Positions 1-8,144 of a stretch of DNA of 14,031 nucleotides are shown here, in pieces. This DNA is from a bacterium BMS3Bbin07 (GTDB taxonomy: Bacteria > Nitrospirota > Thermodesulfovibrionia > Thermodesulfovibrionales > JdFR-85). How positions within the stretch are numbered: position 1 is the first letter of the stretch; each line of letters opens with the position of its first letter. The stretch spans positions 1 through 14,031 of the forward strand of contig BDTQ01000138.1 of the NCBI GenBank assembly GCA_002898135.1, given 5' to 3'. The notes under the pieces are model-generated. The model had not been told where the DNA came from, ran no database searches, and saw nothing but the letters and a program-made list of their open reading frames with translations. The translations under genes were made by a program, and so were the position numbers.

Positions 1-3000
1 CCCGGTTGTGACTGTACAGGGATAACACTCCTTTCCGGATACATACCTCCTGCCGAATTCGAGCGCCCCAGCATCAGTCTCGGGGAGCACTTCGGCAGGT
101 ATGCCGCAATGCTCAAATGCCGCCTTCAGGGCAAAGGCGTGATCGGACATCCTCGGCAGATAAACAGTCCGCTGTTTCCCCGAGGATTTTTTTACGGAAA
201 ACTCCACCTTCTGCGGTATCCGGGTCTCTCTGTACTCTGTTTTCCCCGCGGAAATCTGTGCATCAATACTGTCGAGAAATGCCTCGCATCTTGTGATTGC
301 ACCGGCATCTGCACTATGTTCATCTATCTCAACGTAGAGATAGGGTTTTCCTGAAAGTTCCTTTTCGAAAAACTTCTGTATAAAGGAATCAGGCCCGCAG
401 GAAAAATTCCCTATAAAGACAGGATAGAGGAATTTGTTTTTCTTAATAACCCTTGCTGCCTTCAGGATATTCTGACCGGATCTCCAGTACATATCAGGCC
501 AGTCATTATAGATATCCTCTTCAGAGAGGAAATCCATTGGCAGGGAAAGTACATCAAGTGAGGCGAGTTTTCTCGGTATTTCAAGATTTACCCCCATATC
601 AAAGGCATTATAAGCTCGTCCCACCACTACCACGGCCCGTCTGTCCAGGGTGGACAGAACCTCCCTGCCGCGAGCCTTGATGTTTTTTACAAATTCATCC
701 TGTGCCTCCTGTGCCTTTCTCATCGCCCTTCTGATTTCACCAGAGGAAATGCCGAAATGCCTCATGGTCTTCTTGATCTCCTTAAAAACAAAGTTTTCCC
801 CTTCTTTCAGTTTTATAACAGGCGAGACAACAGTGGCATTTTCAAAGGCCACACGTATCTGATACGGGAAACTCTGGGTAAGTGGGCAGGCATGGCCTTT
901 TTCATATGGATCAGCAGCAGAGTTCATATTTATAAAGCTCGGTATAAAGAGGGTTTCCACGCCCTCCTGAAGCAGATGCCTCACATGTCCATGTGAGACC
1001 TTGACAGGAAAGCATGTCTCGGCCAACACTGTCTCAAGACCAAGGCTGACGATTCTCCGGTTTGTCTTGGGTGAGACCACCACTTCAAAGCCTAATTCCC
1101 ACAGGAGCGTACTCCAGTATGGAAGATAATCCTGAAAGTAAAAGACATAGGGGATTCCTATCCTGCCCCTGCGGAAGCTTGTGCCTGATTCCTTTACCCC
1201 TTCAGCGCGTTCTGTATGTGACTTCCAGAGCTCCTCTTCCCTGAAGGCAAAGAGGTCGGGTATTTCCGTCTTTATCCTTCTTCGTACATCGTACTTTTCA
1301 CACCTGCCGCCGTAAAAGAGGAAGCCGTCCTCCCCGTCGATCTTGACCTTGTTAATCTCACACATGTTCTCACAGCTCCTGCACTCAAAGGAGCTCAGCT
1401 GGTAGGGCCTGCTTGCAAGGTCAAAACCCTTGAAGGAAGTTCGGGGAAAAGTACCCTTCTCTGAGGACTGGCCTCTTGCAGCCTGCATATGCTTCTTTGC
1501 TATCAGGGCCATTCCTATGGCACCTGTTACATCGTGGTTTGGCGGTACGGTTATGGTTCTTCCCGTAAACTTCTCAAAGGCTGCCACTACTGTTTTGTTA
1601 AAAGCAGTTCCACCCTGGAAGAAGATATGTTCCCCTATCTGTCTTCCAGCAACCACACGGTTAATGTAGTTTTCCACAATGGAGTATGCAAGGCCGGCAA
1701 GGAGGTCGTTTTTCCTGGCTCCGCGCTGGAGGTTTGCCATAAGGGAATTCTCCATAAACACAGTGCACCTCTCACCGAGCCTGCAAGGATTGGTTGATGA
1801 AAAGGCACAGTCGGCAAACTCTCCCTTGATGGAGATACTCAGTTTTTCAGCCTGTTCTTCAAGGAATGAGCCTGTGCCGGCAGCGCATGCCTTGTTCATC
1901 TCAAAGTCCACTATTATGCCGTCCCGGAGGGATATATATTTTGAATCCTGCCCCCCGATTTCAAAGATTGTATCAACTTCAGGGTCTATAAAAACGGCTG
2001 CTGTTGCCTGTGCTGTAATCTCGTTTTTTACGATATCAGCGCCGACAAAGTCTGCAATCATGTATCTGCCGGAGCCTGTAGTGCCAACGCCGCATATCTC
2101 AACATCATCTCCCACCTCTTTCCCAACCTCAAGCAGACCCTGCCTGACAGCCTCAATAGGTCTTCCTGCCGTCATCAGATACCTCTTTGCGATCAGTTTG
2201 CCGTCTTCATCTATAAGAGCAAGGTTTGTGCTGATGGAACCGATATCAATACCCAGATAAACCTTTTTTTTCTGTTTCTGTTTCTCCTGTAATCTTTTTT
2301 CCCTCCAGCCTTCTGCCTCCTGCCCCCCGGCTTCTGTCACCAGATGCCTCTCTCTGAACCCGTCACCTTCTACAATGAGTGGCCTGTGGCCTGAAGCATT
2401 TTGTCCGAGAGAGGAGAGAGTCTCTTCAAGTTTACTGAAGTCCAGTGCGGTTGCCTTCTCCTCGTCCAATGCCTTGAAAGCCGCTCCAATCGCACCCATG
2501 AAGGCCGTATGCTCAGGAATTATCAGCTCTTCAAGTTCAAAAACCTCCTTAAATGCCTTTACCATACCCTTATTCAGTGCAACCCCTCCCTGAAAGGATA
2601 TTTTGAGGGGCACTGGTCTGCCCCTTACGATTGAGCCTTTAAAATTCCTTGCCACTGCAAAGCAGAGACCTGCCACTATATCATCCATGGGTGTGGCAAT
2701 CTGTTGCAGGTGGATCATGTCTGATTTGGCAAAGACGCTGCAACGCCCTGCAATCCTCGGAGGATTTTTAGACCTCAATGCAGTTTCGCTGAATTCCTCT
2801 ATACTTAACCTCAGCCTCTCTGCCTGCTGGTCAAGGAAAGAGCCGGTACCTGCCGCACAGACCGAATTCAGTGAAAAATCTTTTATTGCATTGCCTTCGA
2901 GGATAATAAGCTTTGAATCCTCTCCCCCCATCTCAATAATGGTATTGACATCCGGATAAAACCTCTTTGTGGATGTGCAGTTGGCCACAAGTTCATTGAT

Positions 3001-3225
3001 ATGAGCGGCGCCTGCAGCCCTTGCCATCAGTTTCCCGGTAGACCCTGTAAAGACTATCATGAATTCGGGATAATCGGAAGAGACCTTCCTCAGGAGCTCA
3101 ATGGCCGCATCCACGGGATGTCCCTTATGCCGGCGATAGACGGTCAGGAGAACTTCCCCCTTTTCATCAATAATGGCTATTTTTACACTTACAGAACCAC
3201 AGTCCAGACCTGCCGTAAGGGCCAT
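1..3225 (-). CDS. Large acyl-CoA dehydratase activase (two BadF/HgdC-type ATPase domains plus DUF2229-like region), C-terminus cut by window edge
   Basis: The reading frame is open for 1,075 codons from an ATG at 3223-3225, preceded by a good ribosome binding site (GGGAGG), and runs off the left edge. Whole relatives are about 1,400 residues. The protein has two ASKHA ATPase domains of the 2-hydroxyglutaryl-CoA dehydratase activator family, at about residues 3-260 and 323-585. Each has the phosphate-binding start (GLDCGS; GIDIGS near D327) and both [4Fe-4S] ligand motifs: CAAGTG plus RCxVF, at C123/C162 and C447/C487. The 39-residue spacing of the first pair equals that recalled for HgdC. A cysteine cluster follows (C615, C618, C622, C642), then a DUF2229-like region from about residue 688 and the motif ECYPC near the edge. 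Known HgdC-type activators are ATP-driven one-electron donors to dehydratases or benzoyl-CoA reductases. The partner here is unknown, and no dehydratase subunit genes are visible. A cytosolic location is inferred, as no signal peptide is seen. Confidence 0.93.
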   Translation of the reverse strand, partial: MALTAGLDCGSVSVKIAIIDEKGEVLLTVYRRHKGHPVDAAIELLRKVSSDYPEFMIVFTGSTGKLMARAAGAAHINELVANCTSTKRFYPDVNTIIEMGGEDSKLIILEGNAIKDFSLNSVCAAGTGSFLDQQAERLRLSIEEFSETALRSKNPPRIAGRCSVFAKSDMIHLQQIATPMDDIVAGLCFAVARNFKGSIVRGRPVPLKISFQGGVALNKGMVKAFKEVFELEELIIPEHTAFMGAIGAAFKALDEEKATALDFSKLEETLSSLGQNASGHRPLIVEGDGFRERHLVTEAGGQEAEGWREKRLQEKQKQKKKVYLGIDIGSISTNLALIDEDGKLIAKRYLMTAGRPIEAVRQGLLEVGKEVGDDVEICGVGTTGSGRYMIADFVGADIVKNEITAQATAAVFIDPEVDTIFEIGGQDSKYISLRDGIIVDFEMNKACAAGTGSFLEEQAEKLSISIKGEFADCAFSSTNPCRLGERCTVFMENSLMANLQRGARKNDLLAGLAYSIVENYINRVVAGRQIGEHIFFQGGTAFNKTVVAAFEKFTGRTITVPPNHDVTGAIGMALIAKKHMQAARGQSSEKGTFPRTSFKGFDLASRPYQLSSFECRSCENMCEINKVKIDGEDGFLFYGGRCEKYDVRRRIKTEIPDLFAFREEELWKSHTERAEGVKESGTSFRRGRIGIPYVFYFQDYLPYWSTLLWELGFEVVVSPKTNRRIVSLGLETVLAETCFPVKVSHGHVRHLLQEGVETLFIPSFINMNSAADPYEKGHACPLTQSFPYQIRVAFENATVVSPVIKLKEGENFVFKEIKKTMRHFGISSGEIRRAMRKAQEAQDEFVKNIKARGREVLSTLDRRAVVVVGRAYNAFDMGVNLEIPRKLASLDVLSLPMDFLSEEDIYNDWPDMYWRSGQNILKAARVIKKNKFLYPVFIGNFSCGPDSFIQKFFEKELSGKPYLYVEIDEHSADAGAITRCEAFLDSIDAQISAGKTEYRETRIPQKVEFSVKKSSGKQRTVYLPRMSDHAFALKAAFEHCGIPAEVLPETDAGALEFGRRYVSGKECYPCTVTTG
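2281..2345 (-). repeat. Low-complexity repeat-like DNA encoding the linker between the two activase ATPase domains
   Basis: The plus strand carries near-repeats of TTTCTG followed by an alternating CTTCTGCCTCCTGCC run. This encodes a Gln/Lys/Glu-rich stretch at about residues 294-315, just before the second ATPase domain. Such CTTCTGCC tracts are more usual between genes. Here the tract keeps the frame and lies exactly in an interdomain linker. It may simply be relaxed linker sequence. Confidence 0.35.
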
Positions 3226-3264
3226 CTCTTAACCTCCCTAAACCCCTCAGGATATTTCAGTGTT

Positions 3265-3293
3265 ATTATAAAAGTACTGAATAGTTTATACAA
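3265..3293 (-). promoter_or_regulatory. Candidate sigma-70 promoter for the activase gene
   Basis: On the minus strand a perfect -10 hexamer TATAAT (plus 3265-3270) sits 17 bp downstream of TTGTAT (plus 3288-3293). That puts the start of transcription near 3258 and gives a leader of about 33 bases carrying the GGGAGG ribosome binding site. The -35 match is partial (3 of 6). I see no equally clear promoter for the divergent hypF gene in this 109-bp gap. Confidence 0.5.
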
Positions 3294-3334
3294 AAAGCTC
3301 ACATTGGGGCAATCTTAAGTGGTAATATATCATA

Positions 3335-5632
3335 ATGACCTATATTAGAATAAAAATAAAAGTAAAGGGTCTTGTTCAGGGTGTGGGATTCAGGCCGTTT
3401 GTTTTCAACCTTGCCAGGTCTTTAGATCTCAAGGGGTTTGTGAAAAACACATCTGCGGGTGTAGTAATAGAGATTGAGGGGAAGCACGCAGGGGTATTTC
3501 TGAAGCGTCTCAGAAGTGAAAAGCCGGAACTTTCCGATGTAGAATCAATTGATGTAGAATCGATCGTAAAGGAAAACCCACCTCGATACGGAAGGGATGA
3601 GTTCAGGATTGTGGAGAGTGAGGATAATGGCAGTATTACCCCTGTCTCACCGGATATATCCGTCTGTAAAGACTGTCTGTCCGAGCTCCTCGATCCCCCG
3701 GACAGGAGATACCTCTATCCCTTCATAAACTGTACAAATTGCGGCCCGAGATACTCTATTACAAGGGCAATCCCCTATGACCGGCCAAACACCACAATGT
3801 TACGTTTCAGGATGTGTCATGACTGCAGCAGGGAATACCATAACCCTGAAGACAGGAGATTCCATGCACAGGCAAACTCCTGCCCCCTCTGTGGTCCACG
3901 GCTCGATTTTCAGAGCTTAACCCCGGTATTTAAGGAAGATGAGGGTGAAAACCCAATTTATTCAGCAATCAAGGTGCTTAAGGCCGGTGGAATTGTTGCC
4001 TTAAAAGGTCTTGGGGGCTTTCATATTGCCTGTGATGCTGAAAATGCGGACGCTGTATCCCTGTTGAGAGAGAGAAAACAGAGGATTAACAAGCCCTTTG
4101 CAATTATGGCCCCTGATATTGATACCGTAAGAGGGTTCTGTTATGTAAGAGATGATGAGGCTCAGCTCATGCTCTCCCGCCGGAGACCGATAGTGCTCCT
4201 GAATAAAAGACCTGACTGCAGACTGCCGGAAGAAGTGGCCCCGAAAAACCGGTGCCTTGGCTTTATGCTTCCCTACACCCCGCTTCACCATCTTCTTTTT
4301 TTCTATCCGGGAGAGAAAGGGACACCGAATTTCCGTTGCCTTGTAATGACAAGTGGCAACCTTTCGGAAGAGCCGATAATACATGAAAACAAGGCTGCAA
4401 TGGAGGGGCTTGCAGGGATTGCAGATGCATTTTTACTGCATAACAGGGATATATTCATGAGGGTGGATGATTCGGTTATACGGTCAAATGTCTTTATCCG
4501 GCGCTCAAGGGGATATGTGCCGGAGGCAATAGCTATAAAAGAGAACGGTCCTGAGGTGCTTGGCGTGGGTGCGGACCTGAAAAATACCTTTACCCTGACA
4601 AGGGATTTTTATGCAATACCGAGTCAGCACATCGGTGATATGGGAAATTTTGAGACCCTGAAATTCTTTGAGGAGACACTTGAAAACCTTAAAAAACTCT
4701 ACAGGATCAACCCGGTTGCCATAGCCTATGACATGCATCCCGGTTATTATTCAACAAGGTGGGCAGAATCTCAACCGTTGGAGGGAATGAGGGTGCAGCA
4801 CCACCATGCGCATGTGGCCTCTGTCATGGCTGAAGCAGGGTTCAGGAACGAGGTGATAGGGGTGGTGCTTGACGGCTCCGGCTACGGGACTGACGGCAAT
4901 ATCTGGGGCAGTGAGTTTCTGATTGCCGACCTCAAGGGATTTAAACGTCTCTGTCACTTCAATTATATGGCGCTTCCCGGCGGCGAGATGGCAATAAGGG
5001 AGCCCTGGAGGATAGCCCTGGGCTGGTTGCAGGAGGCGACCGGAGGGGATGCCTTGCGGTACATTGAGAGAGTTGGCTTTCTAAACCGCTATGGAGAGGA
5101 GAGGATTAAAAATGTGTTGAGGCTTGTTGAGCTGCCCGAGTTTACCCCCTATAGCTCAGGTGCCGGGAGATTGTTTGATGCCGTGGCTGCAATTACCGGT
5201 ATAGCTGATACAAATACCTATGAAGCTGAGGCAGCAACAGCGCTTGAATCCTGTGCTGCAGAAGGTATTACTGAAGATTACCCGGTGGATATAAAGTTTG
5301 CCGACCCCATGGTGGTGGATTTTTCCTTTACACTGCTGAGGATACTGGAGGACATGACGTCCGGAACTGACAGGAGTATTATTTCCGCGCGGTTTCATAA
5401 TACCATCATTACAACTATAATAAGGGTGGTTAATAAGCTCCATATCCTTACAGGCATAAGGGATGTAGTGATTTCAGGAGGGGTTTTTCAGAACCTTTAT
5501 ATTGCAGAGAGGGTTTTTGAAAGGCTTCAGGTGGGAGGTTTCAGGGTCCATTGTAACAGGCGGATGCCACCCAATGATGCAAACATATCGCTTGGCCAAG
5601 CGTATATATTAAGGGAGAGGCTGCGGCAGTGA
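3335..5632 (+). CDS. hypF: [NiFe]-hydrogenase maturation carbamoyltransferase HypF
   Basis: The 765-residue protein has the full HypF layout and length. An N-terminal acylphosphatase domain carries VQGVGFRPFVFN at residues 14-25. Two zinc fingers have the exact family spacing, C111-x2-C114-x18-C133-x2-C136 and C161-x2-C164-x18-C183-x2-C186. A YrdC-like domain covers about residues 205-395 (KGLGGFH, KPFAIM, TSGNLSEEP). The C-terminal Kae1-like domain has HHHAH at 489-493 and VLDGSGYGTDG near 511. In the family HypF converts carbamoyl phosphate and ATP to carbamoyl-adenylate and loads the HypE cysteine, from which the cyanide ligands are made. The ATG at 3335 is chosen because the acylphosphatase fold begins immediately after it, although the ribosome binding site is weak. 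The stop overlaps the hypD start. The protein looks intact and cytoplasmic. Confidence 0.98.
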   Translation: MTYIRIKIKVKGLVQGVGFRPFVFNLARSLDLKGFVKNTSAGVVIEIEGKHAGVFLKRLRSEKPELSDVESIDVESIVKENPPRYGRDEFRIVESEDNGSITPVSPDISVCKDCLSELLDPPDRRYLYPFINCTNCGPRYSITRAIPYDRPNTTMLRFRMCHDCSREYHNPEDRRFHAQANSCPLCGPRLDFQSLTPVFKEDEGENPIYSAIKVLKAGGIVALKGLGGFHIACDAENADAVSLLRERKQRINKPFAIMAPDIDTVRGFCYVRDDEAQLMLSRRRPIVLLNKRPDCRLPEEVAPKNRCLGFMLPYTPLHHLLFFYPGEKGTPNFRCLVMTSGNLSEEPIIHENKAAMEGLAGIADAFLLHNRDIFMRVDDSVIRSNVFIRRSRGYVPEAIAIKENGPEVLGVGADLKNTFTLTRDFYAIPSQHIGDMGNFETLKFFEETLENLKKLYRINPVAIAYDMHPGYYSTRWAESQPLEGMRVQHHHAHVASVMAEAGFRNEVIGVVLDGSGYGTDGNIWGSEFLIADLKGFKRLCHFNYMALPGGEMAIREPWRIALGWLQEATGGDALRYIERVGFLNRYGEERIKNVLRLVELPEFTPYSSGAGRLFDAVAAITGIADTNTYEAEAATALESCAAEGITEDYPVDIKFADPMVVDFSFTLLRILEDMTSGTDRSIISARFHNTIITTIIRVVNKLHILTGIRDVVISGGVFQNLYIAERVFERLQVGGFRVHCNRRMPPNDANISLGQAYILRERLRQ

Positions 5633-6693
5633 AGCATCTGATTGAAAATATACATCTGATGATGAAAAAGATTGGCCGTCCCGTGAGGCTGATGGAGGTC
5701 TGCGGCACTCATACTGTTGCAATATTCCGTCACGGCATAAGGACCATTCTGCCCGAAGGTATCATGCTGCTGAGCGGGCCGGGTTGTCCGGTCTGTGTAA
5801 CATCCATTGAAGACATAGATAATGCTGTAAAGATCGCCGAAAAGCCCGGGGTAATACTTACCACTTTCGGGGACATGCTGAGAGTCCCGGGTTCCCGTAA
5901 AAACCTTCAGGAGGCAAGGGCTGAGGGTGCAGACATACAGGTACTCTACTCACCAATGGATGCCCTTGCTATAGCAGGGGAAAACCCTGACCAGAGTGTG
6001 ATATTCTTTGCAACCGGGTTTGAGACGACCTCTCCGTCTGTGGCAGCCACCCTCTGTGAGGCAGACAGAAAAGGGATCAATAACTTTCACATATATCCAA
6101 ACCACAAACTCGTGCCCCCGGCACTGAAGGCCTTGCTTGGCGATGAGAGGGTTAAAGTGGATGGTTTTATCCTGCCCGGGCATGTAAGCACCATCATAGG
6201 CAGTTCTCCCTACGAGTTTATTTCACGGGACTATAAAAAACCTTCTGTTATTGCGGGTTTTGAGGCAAGGGATATTCTTGAGACAATCGCTATGCTGCTT
6301 GCACAGCTTATAAAAGGGGAGTCAGGGGTTGATATACAATATGTCAGCGCAGTAAGGGCAGAGGGTAATCCGAGAGCCATCTCCCTCATTGAGACCTGTT
6401 TTATGCCTGTTGCCGCTCAATGGCGCGGTATTGGCACAATCGCCGAAAGTGGTCTCTCCCTGCGGGAGGAGTTCAGACACAGGGATGCCTCAAAACTCTT
6501 TGATATCGAGGCAGAAAGCACGCCTGATATAAGAGGATGTGCGTGTGGTGACGTGCTGATGGGTATAAAAATACCGACTGATTGTCCCCTATATGGTAAG
6601 AAATGCACCCCGGAAAACCCTGTCGGAGCCTGTATGGTGAGTGCAGAGGGGAGTTGCTCGGCATACTACAGGTATGGTGATGGACTTCGATAA
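5629..6693 (+). CDS. hypD: [NiFe]-hydrogenase Fe(CN)2CO cofactor assembly scaffold HypD
   Basis: The 354-residue protein has all HypD signatures: CGTHT (C25), GPGCPVC (C53, C56) and the C-terminal [4Fe-4S] ligands C319-x6-C326-x8-C335-x7-C343, preceded by C304 and C306. HypD with HypC holds the iron and receives CN and CO ligands before delivery to the hydrogenase large subunit. A GTG start at 5629 is preferred because AAGGGAGAGG lies 8 bases upstream and the length then matches the family. The first internal ATG would remove a dozen or so residues. GTG overlaps the hypF stop in GTGA, implying translational coupling. The gene end overlaps mazG. No hypC lies between hypF and hypD. Confidence 0.97.
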   Translation: MKHLIENIHLMMKKIGRPVRLMEVCGTHTVAIFRHGIRTILPEGIMLLSGPGCPVCVTSIEDIDNAVKIAEKPGVILTTFGDMLRVPGSRKNLQEARAEGADIQVLYSPMDALAIAGENPDQSVIFFATGFETTSPSVAATLCEADRKGINNFHIYPNHKLVPPALKALLGDERVKVDGFILPGHVSTIIGSSPYEFISRDYKKPSVIAGFEARDILETIAMLLAQLIKGESGVDIQYVSAVRAEGNPRAISLIETCFMPVAAQWRGIGTIAESGLSLREEFRHRDASKLFDIEAESTPDIRGCACGDVLMGIKIPTDCPLYGKKCTPENPVGACMVSAEGSCSAYYRYGDGLR

Positions 6694-7453
6694 ATTAGTG
6701 AAGATAATGGAGGCATTGAGGGCTGAAGACGGTTGTCCATGGGACAGGGAACAGACCCGGCAGTCCCTGAAACCGTATCTGATAGAAGAGGCTTACGAGT
6801 TGCTCGAAGCGATTGAGGAAGACGACCCCTCAAGGATAAAGGAGGAGCTGGGAGACCTCCTTTATCAGATAGTCTTTCATTCCCGGATAGCCGAAGAGAG
6901 AGGAGAGTTTGATATCCGGGACGTCATAGAGGCGATTTCCGGGAAGATGGTCTCCCGCCATCCCCACGTGTTCGGAGGTAAGAGGCTCGGGACAGCAGAT
7001 GAGGTGCTTGACAGATGGGAGGAGCATAAACGGCAGGAGGGTAAGCTTAAGGAATCAATCCTTGAAGGTATTCCAGGGAACCTGCCCTCGTTATTGAAGG
7101 CACACAGGGTTCAGGAGCGGGTATCAAGGGTGGGATTTGATTGGGAGAAGGCAGAAGATGTCATTAAAAAGGTTGAAAGTGAGCTTGATGAGTTTAAATC
7201 TGCACTTATGGAGAGGGACAAGGAAAGGATCGAGGATGAATTAGGAGACATTCTTTTTACACTTGTGAATTTAGCCAGATTTGTCGATATCAACCCTGAA
7301 GAGGCGCTTCGTAAGACAATCGCCAGGTTTATCCGTCGTTTCAGCTACATCGAGAAAAGGGCAAAGCAGGAGGGGAGGGCCCTTTCAGACTATACCCTTG
7401 AGGAGATGGACCATCTCTGGGAAGAGGCAAAAAGAGCAGAAAAACATAGCTAA
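6680..7453 (+). CDS. mazG: MazG nucleoside triphosphate pyrophosphohydrolase (tandem-domain form)
   Basis: The 257-residue product closely matches the length and plan of the two-domain MazG of Escherichia coli. It opens with a DGCPWDREQT motif (residues 17-26). The first all-alpha NTP-PPase domain has EEAYE (36-40) and EELGDLL (55-61). The second has ESELDEF (166-172) and EDELGDILF (186-194). The acidic residues of these EExxE / ExxD motifs bind magnesium. MazG hydrolyses NTPs or dNTPs to monophosphates and pyrophosphate, cleaning damaged nucleotides or tuning starvation signals. The ATG at 6680 fits the family start (MDFDKLVKIM) and has a short ACAGG site upstream. The ATG at 6674 would add two residues. 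The start lies inside the last 14 bases of hypD, so expression is probably coupled to the hyp genes. No functional link to hydrogenase maturation is known. Confidence 0.95.
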   Translation: MDFDKLVKIMEALRAEDGCPWDREQTRQSLKPYLIEEAYELLEAIEEDDPSRIKEELGDLLYQIVFHSRIAEERGEFDIRDVIEAISGKMVSRHPHVFGGKRLGTADEVLDRWEEHKRQEGKLKESILEGIPGNLPSLLKAHRVQERVSRVGFDWEKAEDVIKKVESELDEFKSALMERDKERIEDELGDILFTLVNLARFVDINPEEALRKTIARFIRRFSYIEKRAKQEGRALSDYTLEEMDHLWEEAKRAEKHS

Positions 7454-7509
7454 CCGATATTATTTTGCTTTAAACATCAATAAAGAATGAAAATCACCTG
7501 TCTTTAGGC

Positions 7510-7538
7510 TTGACACCTTCGGTATTTAGGAATATATT
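7510..7538 (+). promoter_or_regulatory. Strong sigma-70-like promoter for the Hsp20 gene
   Basis: A perfect -35 TTGACA (7510-7515) is followed after exactly 17 bp by TATATT (7533-7538), five of six matches to TATAAT. Transcription would begin near 7545 and the leader would be about 36 bases. I see no CIRCE element, and no sigma-32-type CCCCAT -10 box. Confidence 0.7.
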
Positions 7539-7553
7539 AAAAATATATCGGGG

Positions 7554-7567
7554 TTAATTTAAATTAA
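7554..7567. promoter_or_regulatory. Perfect 14-bp AT palindrome next to the Hsp20 ribosome binding site
   Basis: TTAATTTAAATTAA is a perfect palindrome directly in front of the near-complete anti-16S match AAGGAGGTG (7568-7576), four bases before the ATG at 7581. It could be a protein-binding site just after the transcription start. With no loop and only A-U pairs it would be a poor RNA hairpin. Confidence 0.35.
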
Positions 7568-7580
7568 AAGGAGGTGGCTT

Positions 7581-8072
7581 ATGGCAAAGAAACAGGAGTC
7601 AAAAGAGCTGGTAAGGTCGGAACCATCAAAAGTACTTGCACCCTTTGAGGAAGTTGAGCGGTGGTTTGAAGATGTTTTCAGAAGACCCTTTTCTTTGCTG
7701 GGTCCTTCATGGTTGCCGAGGATGAGATTTCCGGAATTGGAGGAGATCTCTCCAGTTGTGGATATCTACGAAGAAGGCGATGATGTGGTAGTGAAGGCAG
7801 AGATGCCCGGGATCAAGAAGGATGACGTTGATGTAAGCCTGACTGACAATACCATAACTATCTCCGGAGAAAAGAAGAAGGAAGAGAAGGTAGAGAAAAA
7901 GAATTACTACAGGCTGGAGCGCTCCTACGGTTCCTTCACACGTACCTTCCGCCTGCCTGCCGAGGTTCAGTCGGACAAGGCCAAGGCCAAATTCAAGGAA
8001 GGTGTGCTTGAGATAAGGGTTCCAAAGACTGAGGAAGCCAAGAAGAGGGAGAAAAAGGTTAAGGTTGAATAG
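7581..8072 (+). CDS. Small heat-shock protein, Hsp20/alpha-crystallin family
   Basis: The 163-residue protein has a short variable N-terminus with an amphipathic EEVERWFEDVFRRPF segment (23-37). The alpha-crystallin domain covers about residues 57-149: VDIYEEGDDVVVKAEMPGI at the start, ISGEKK at 94-99, RSYGSFTRTFRLP at 114-126 and the signature GVLEIRVPK at 141-149. A lysine-rich tail ends in VKV, a possible IxI/V-type contact for oligomer assembly. Family members are ATP-independent holdases that keep unfolding proteins soluble until DnaK or ClpB acts. The gene has its own promoter, a near-perfect ribosome binding site and a hairpin 15 bases after the stop, so it is probably a single-gene transcript. 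It is intact and cytoplasmic. Confidence 0.96.
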   Translation: MAKKQESKELVRSEPSKVLAPFEEVERWFEDVFRRPFSLLGPSWLPRMRFPELEEISPVVDIYEEGDDVVVKAEMPGIKKDDVDVSLTDNTITISGEKKKEEKVEKKNYYRLERSYGSFTRTFRLPAEVQSDKAKAKFKEGVLEIRVPKTEEAKKREKKVKVE

Positions 8073-8086
8073 ATTTTATGGTAATG

Positions 8087-8144
8087 GGTGACGGGTGTCA
8101 GGTTATATGTTTACTGCCTGCCACCTGTCACCTGATAACTTTTT
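8087..8144. terminator. Long imperfect hairpin between convergent hsp20 and macrodomain genes
   Basis: GGTGACGGGTGTCAGG (8087-8102) pairs with CCTGCCACCTGTCACC (8117-8132) over 16 positions, with one G-U pair and one mismatch around a 14-base loop. A TTTTT run at 8140-8144 follows on the plus strand, seven bases after the stem and touching the stop codon of the minus-strand gene. It would end hsp20 transcripts. For the opposite gene it lacks a good U tract next to the stem. Confidence 0.6.

Noticed and set aside
5600..5660. A hidden hypC between hypF and hypD
   Set aside because: The genes overlap by four bases and there is no room. None of the other short frames in this region resembles HypC.
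7495..7580. RNA thermometer in the Hsp20 leader, pairing CACCTTC (7514-7520) with the GGAGGTG ribosome site
   Set aside because: CACCTTC overlaps the -35 box and lies upstream of the predicted transcription start, so it would not be in the mRNA. No FourU or ROSE-like stem is seen inside the short leader.
8081..8140. Mobile repeat or MITE between hsp20 and the macrodomain gene
   Set aside because: The inverted repeat has no target duplication that I can see and ends in a T run next to a stop codon. A terminator is the simpler reading.
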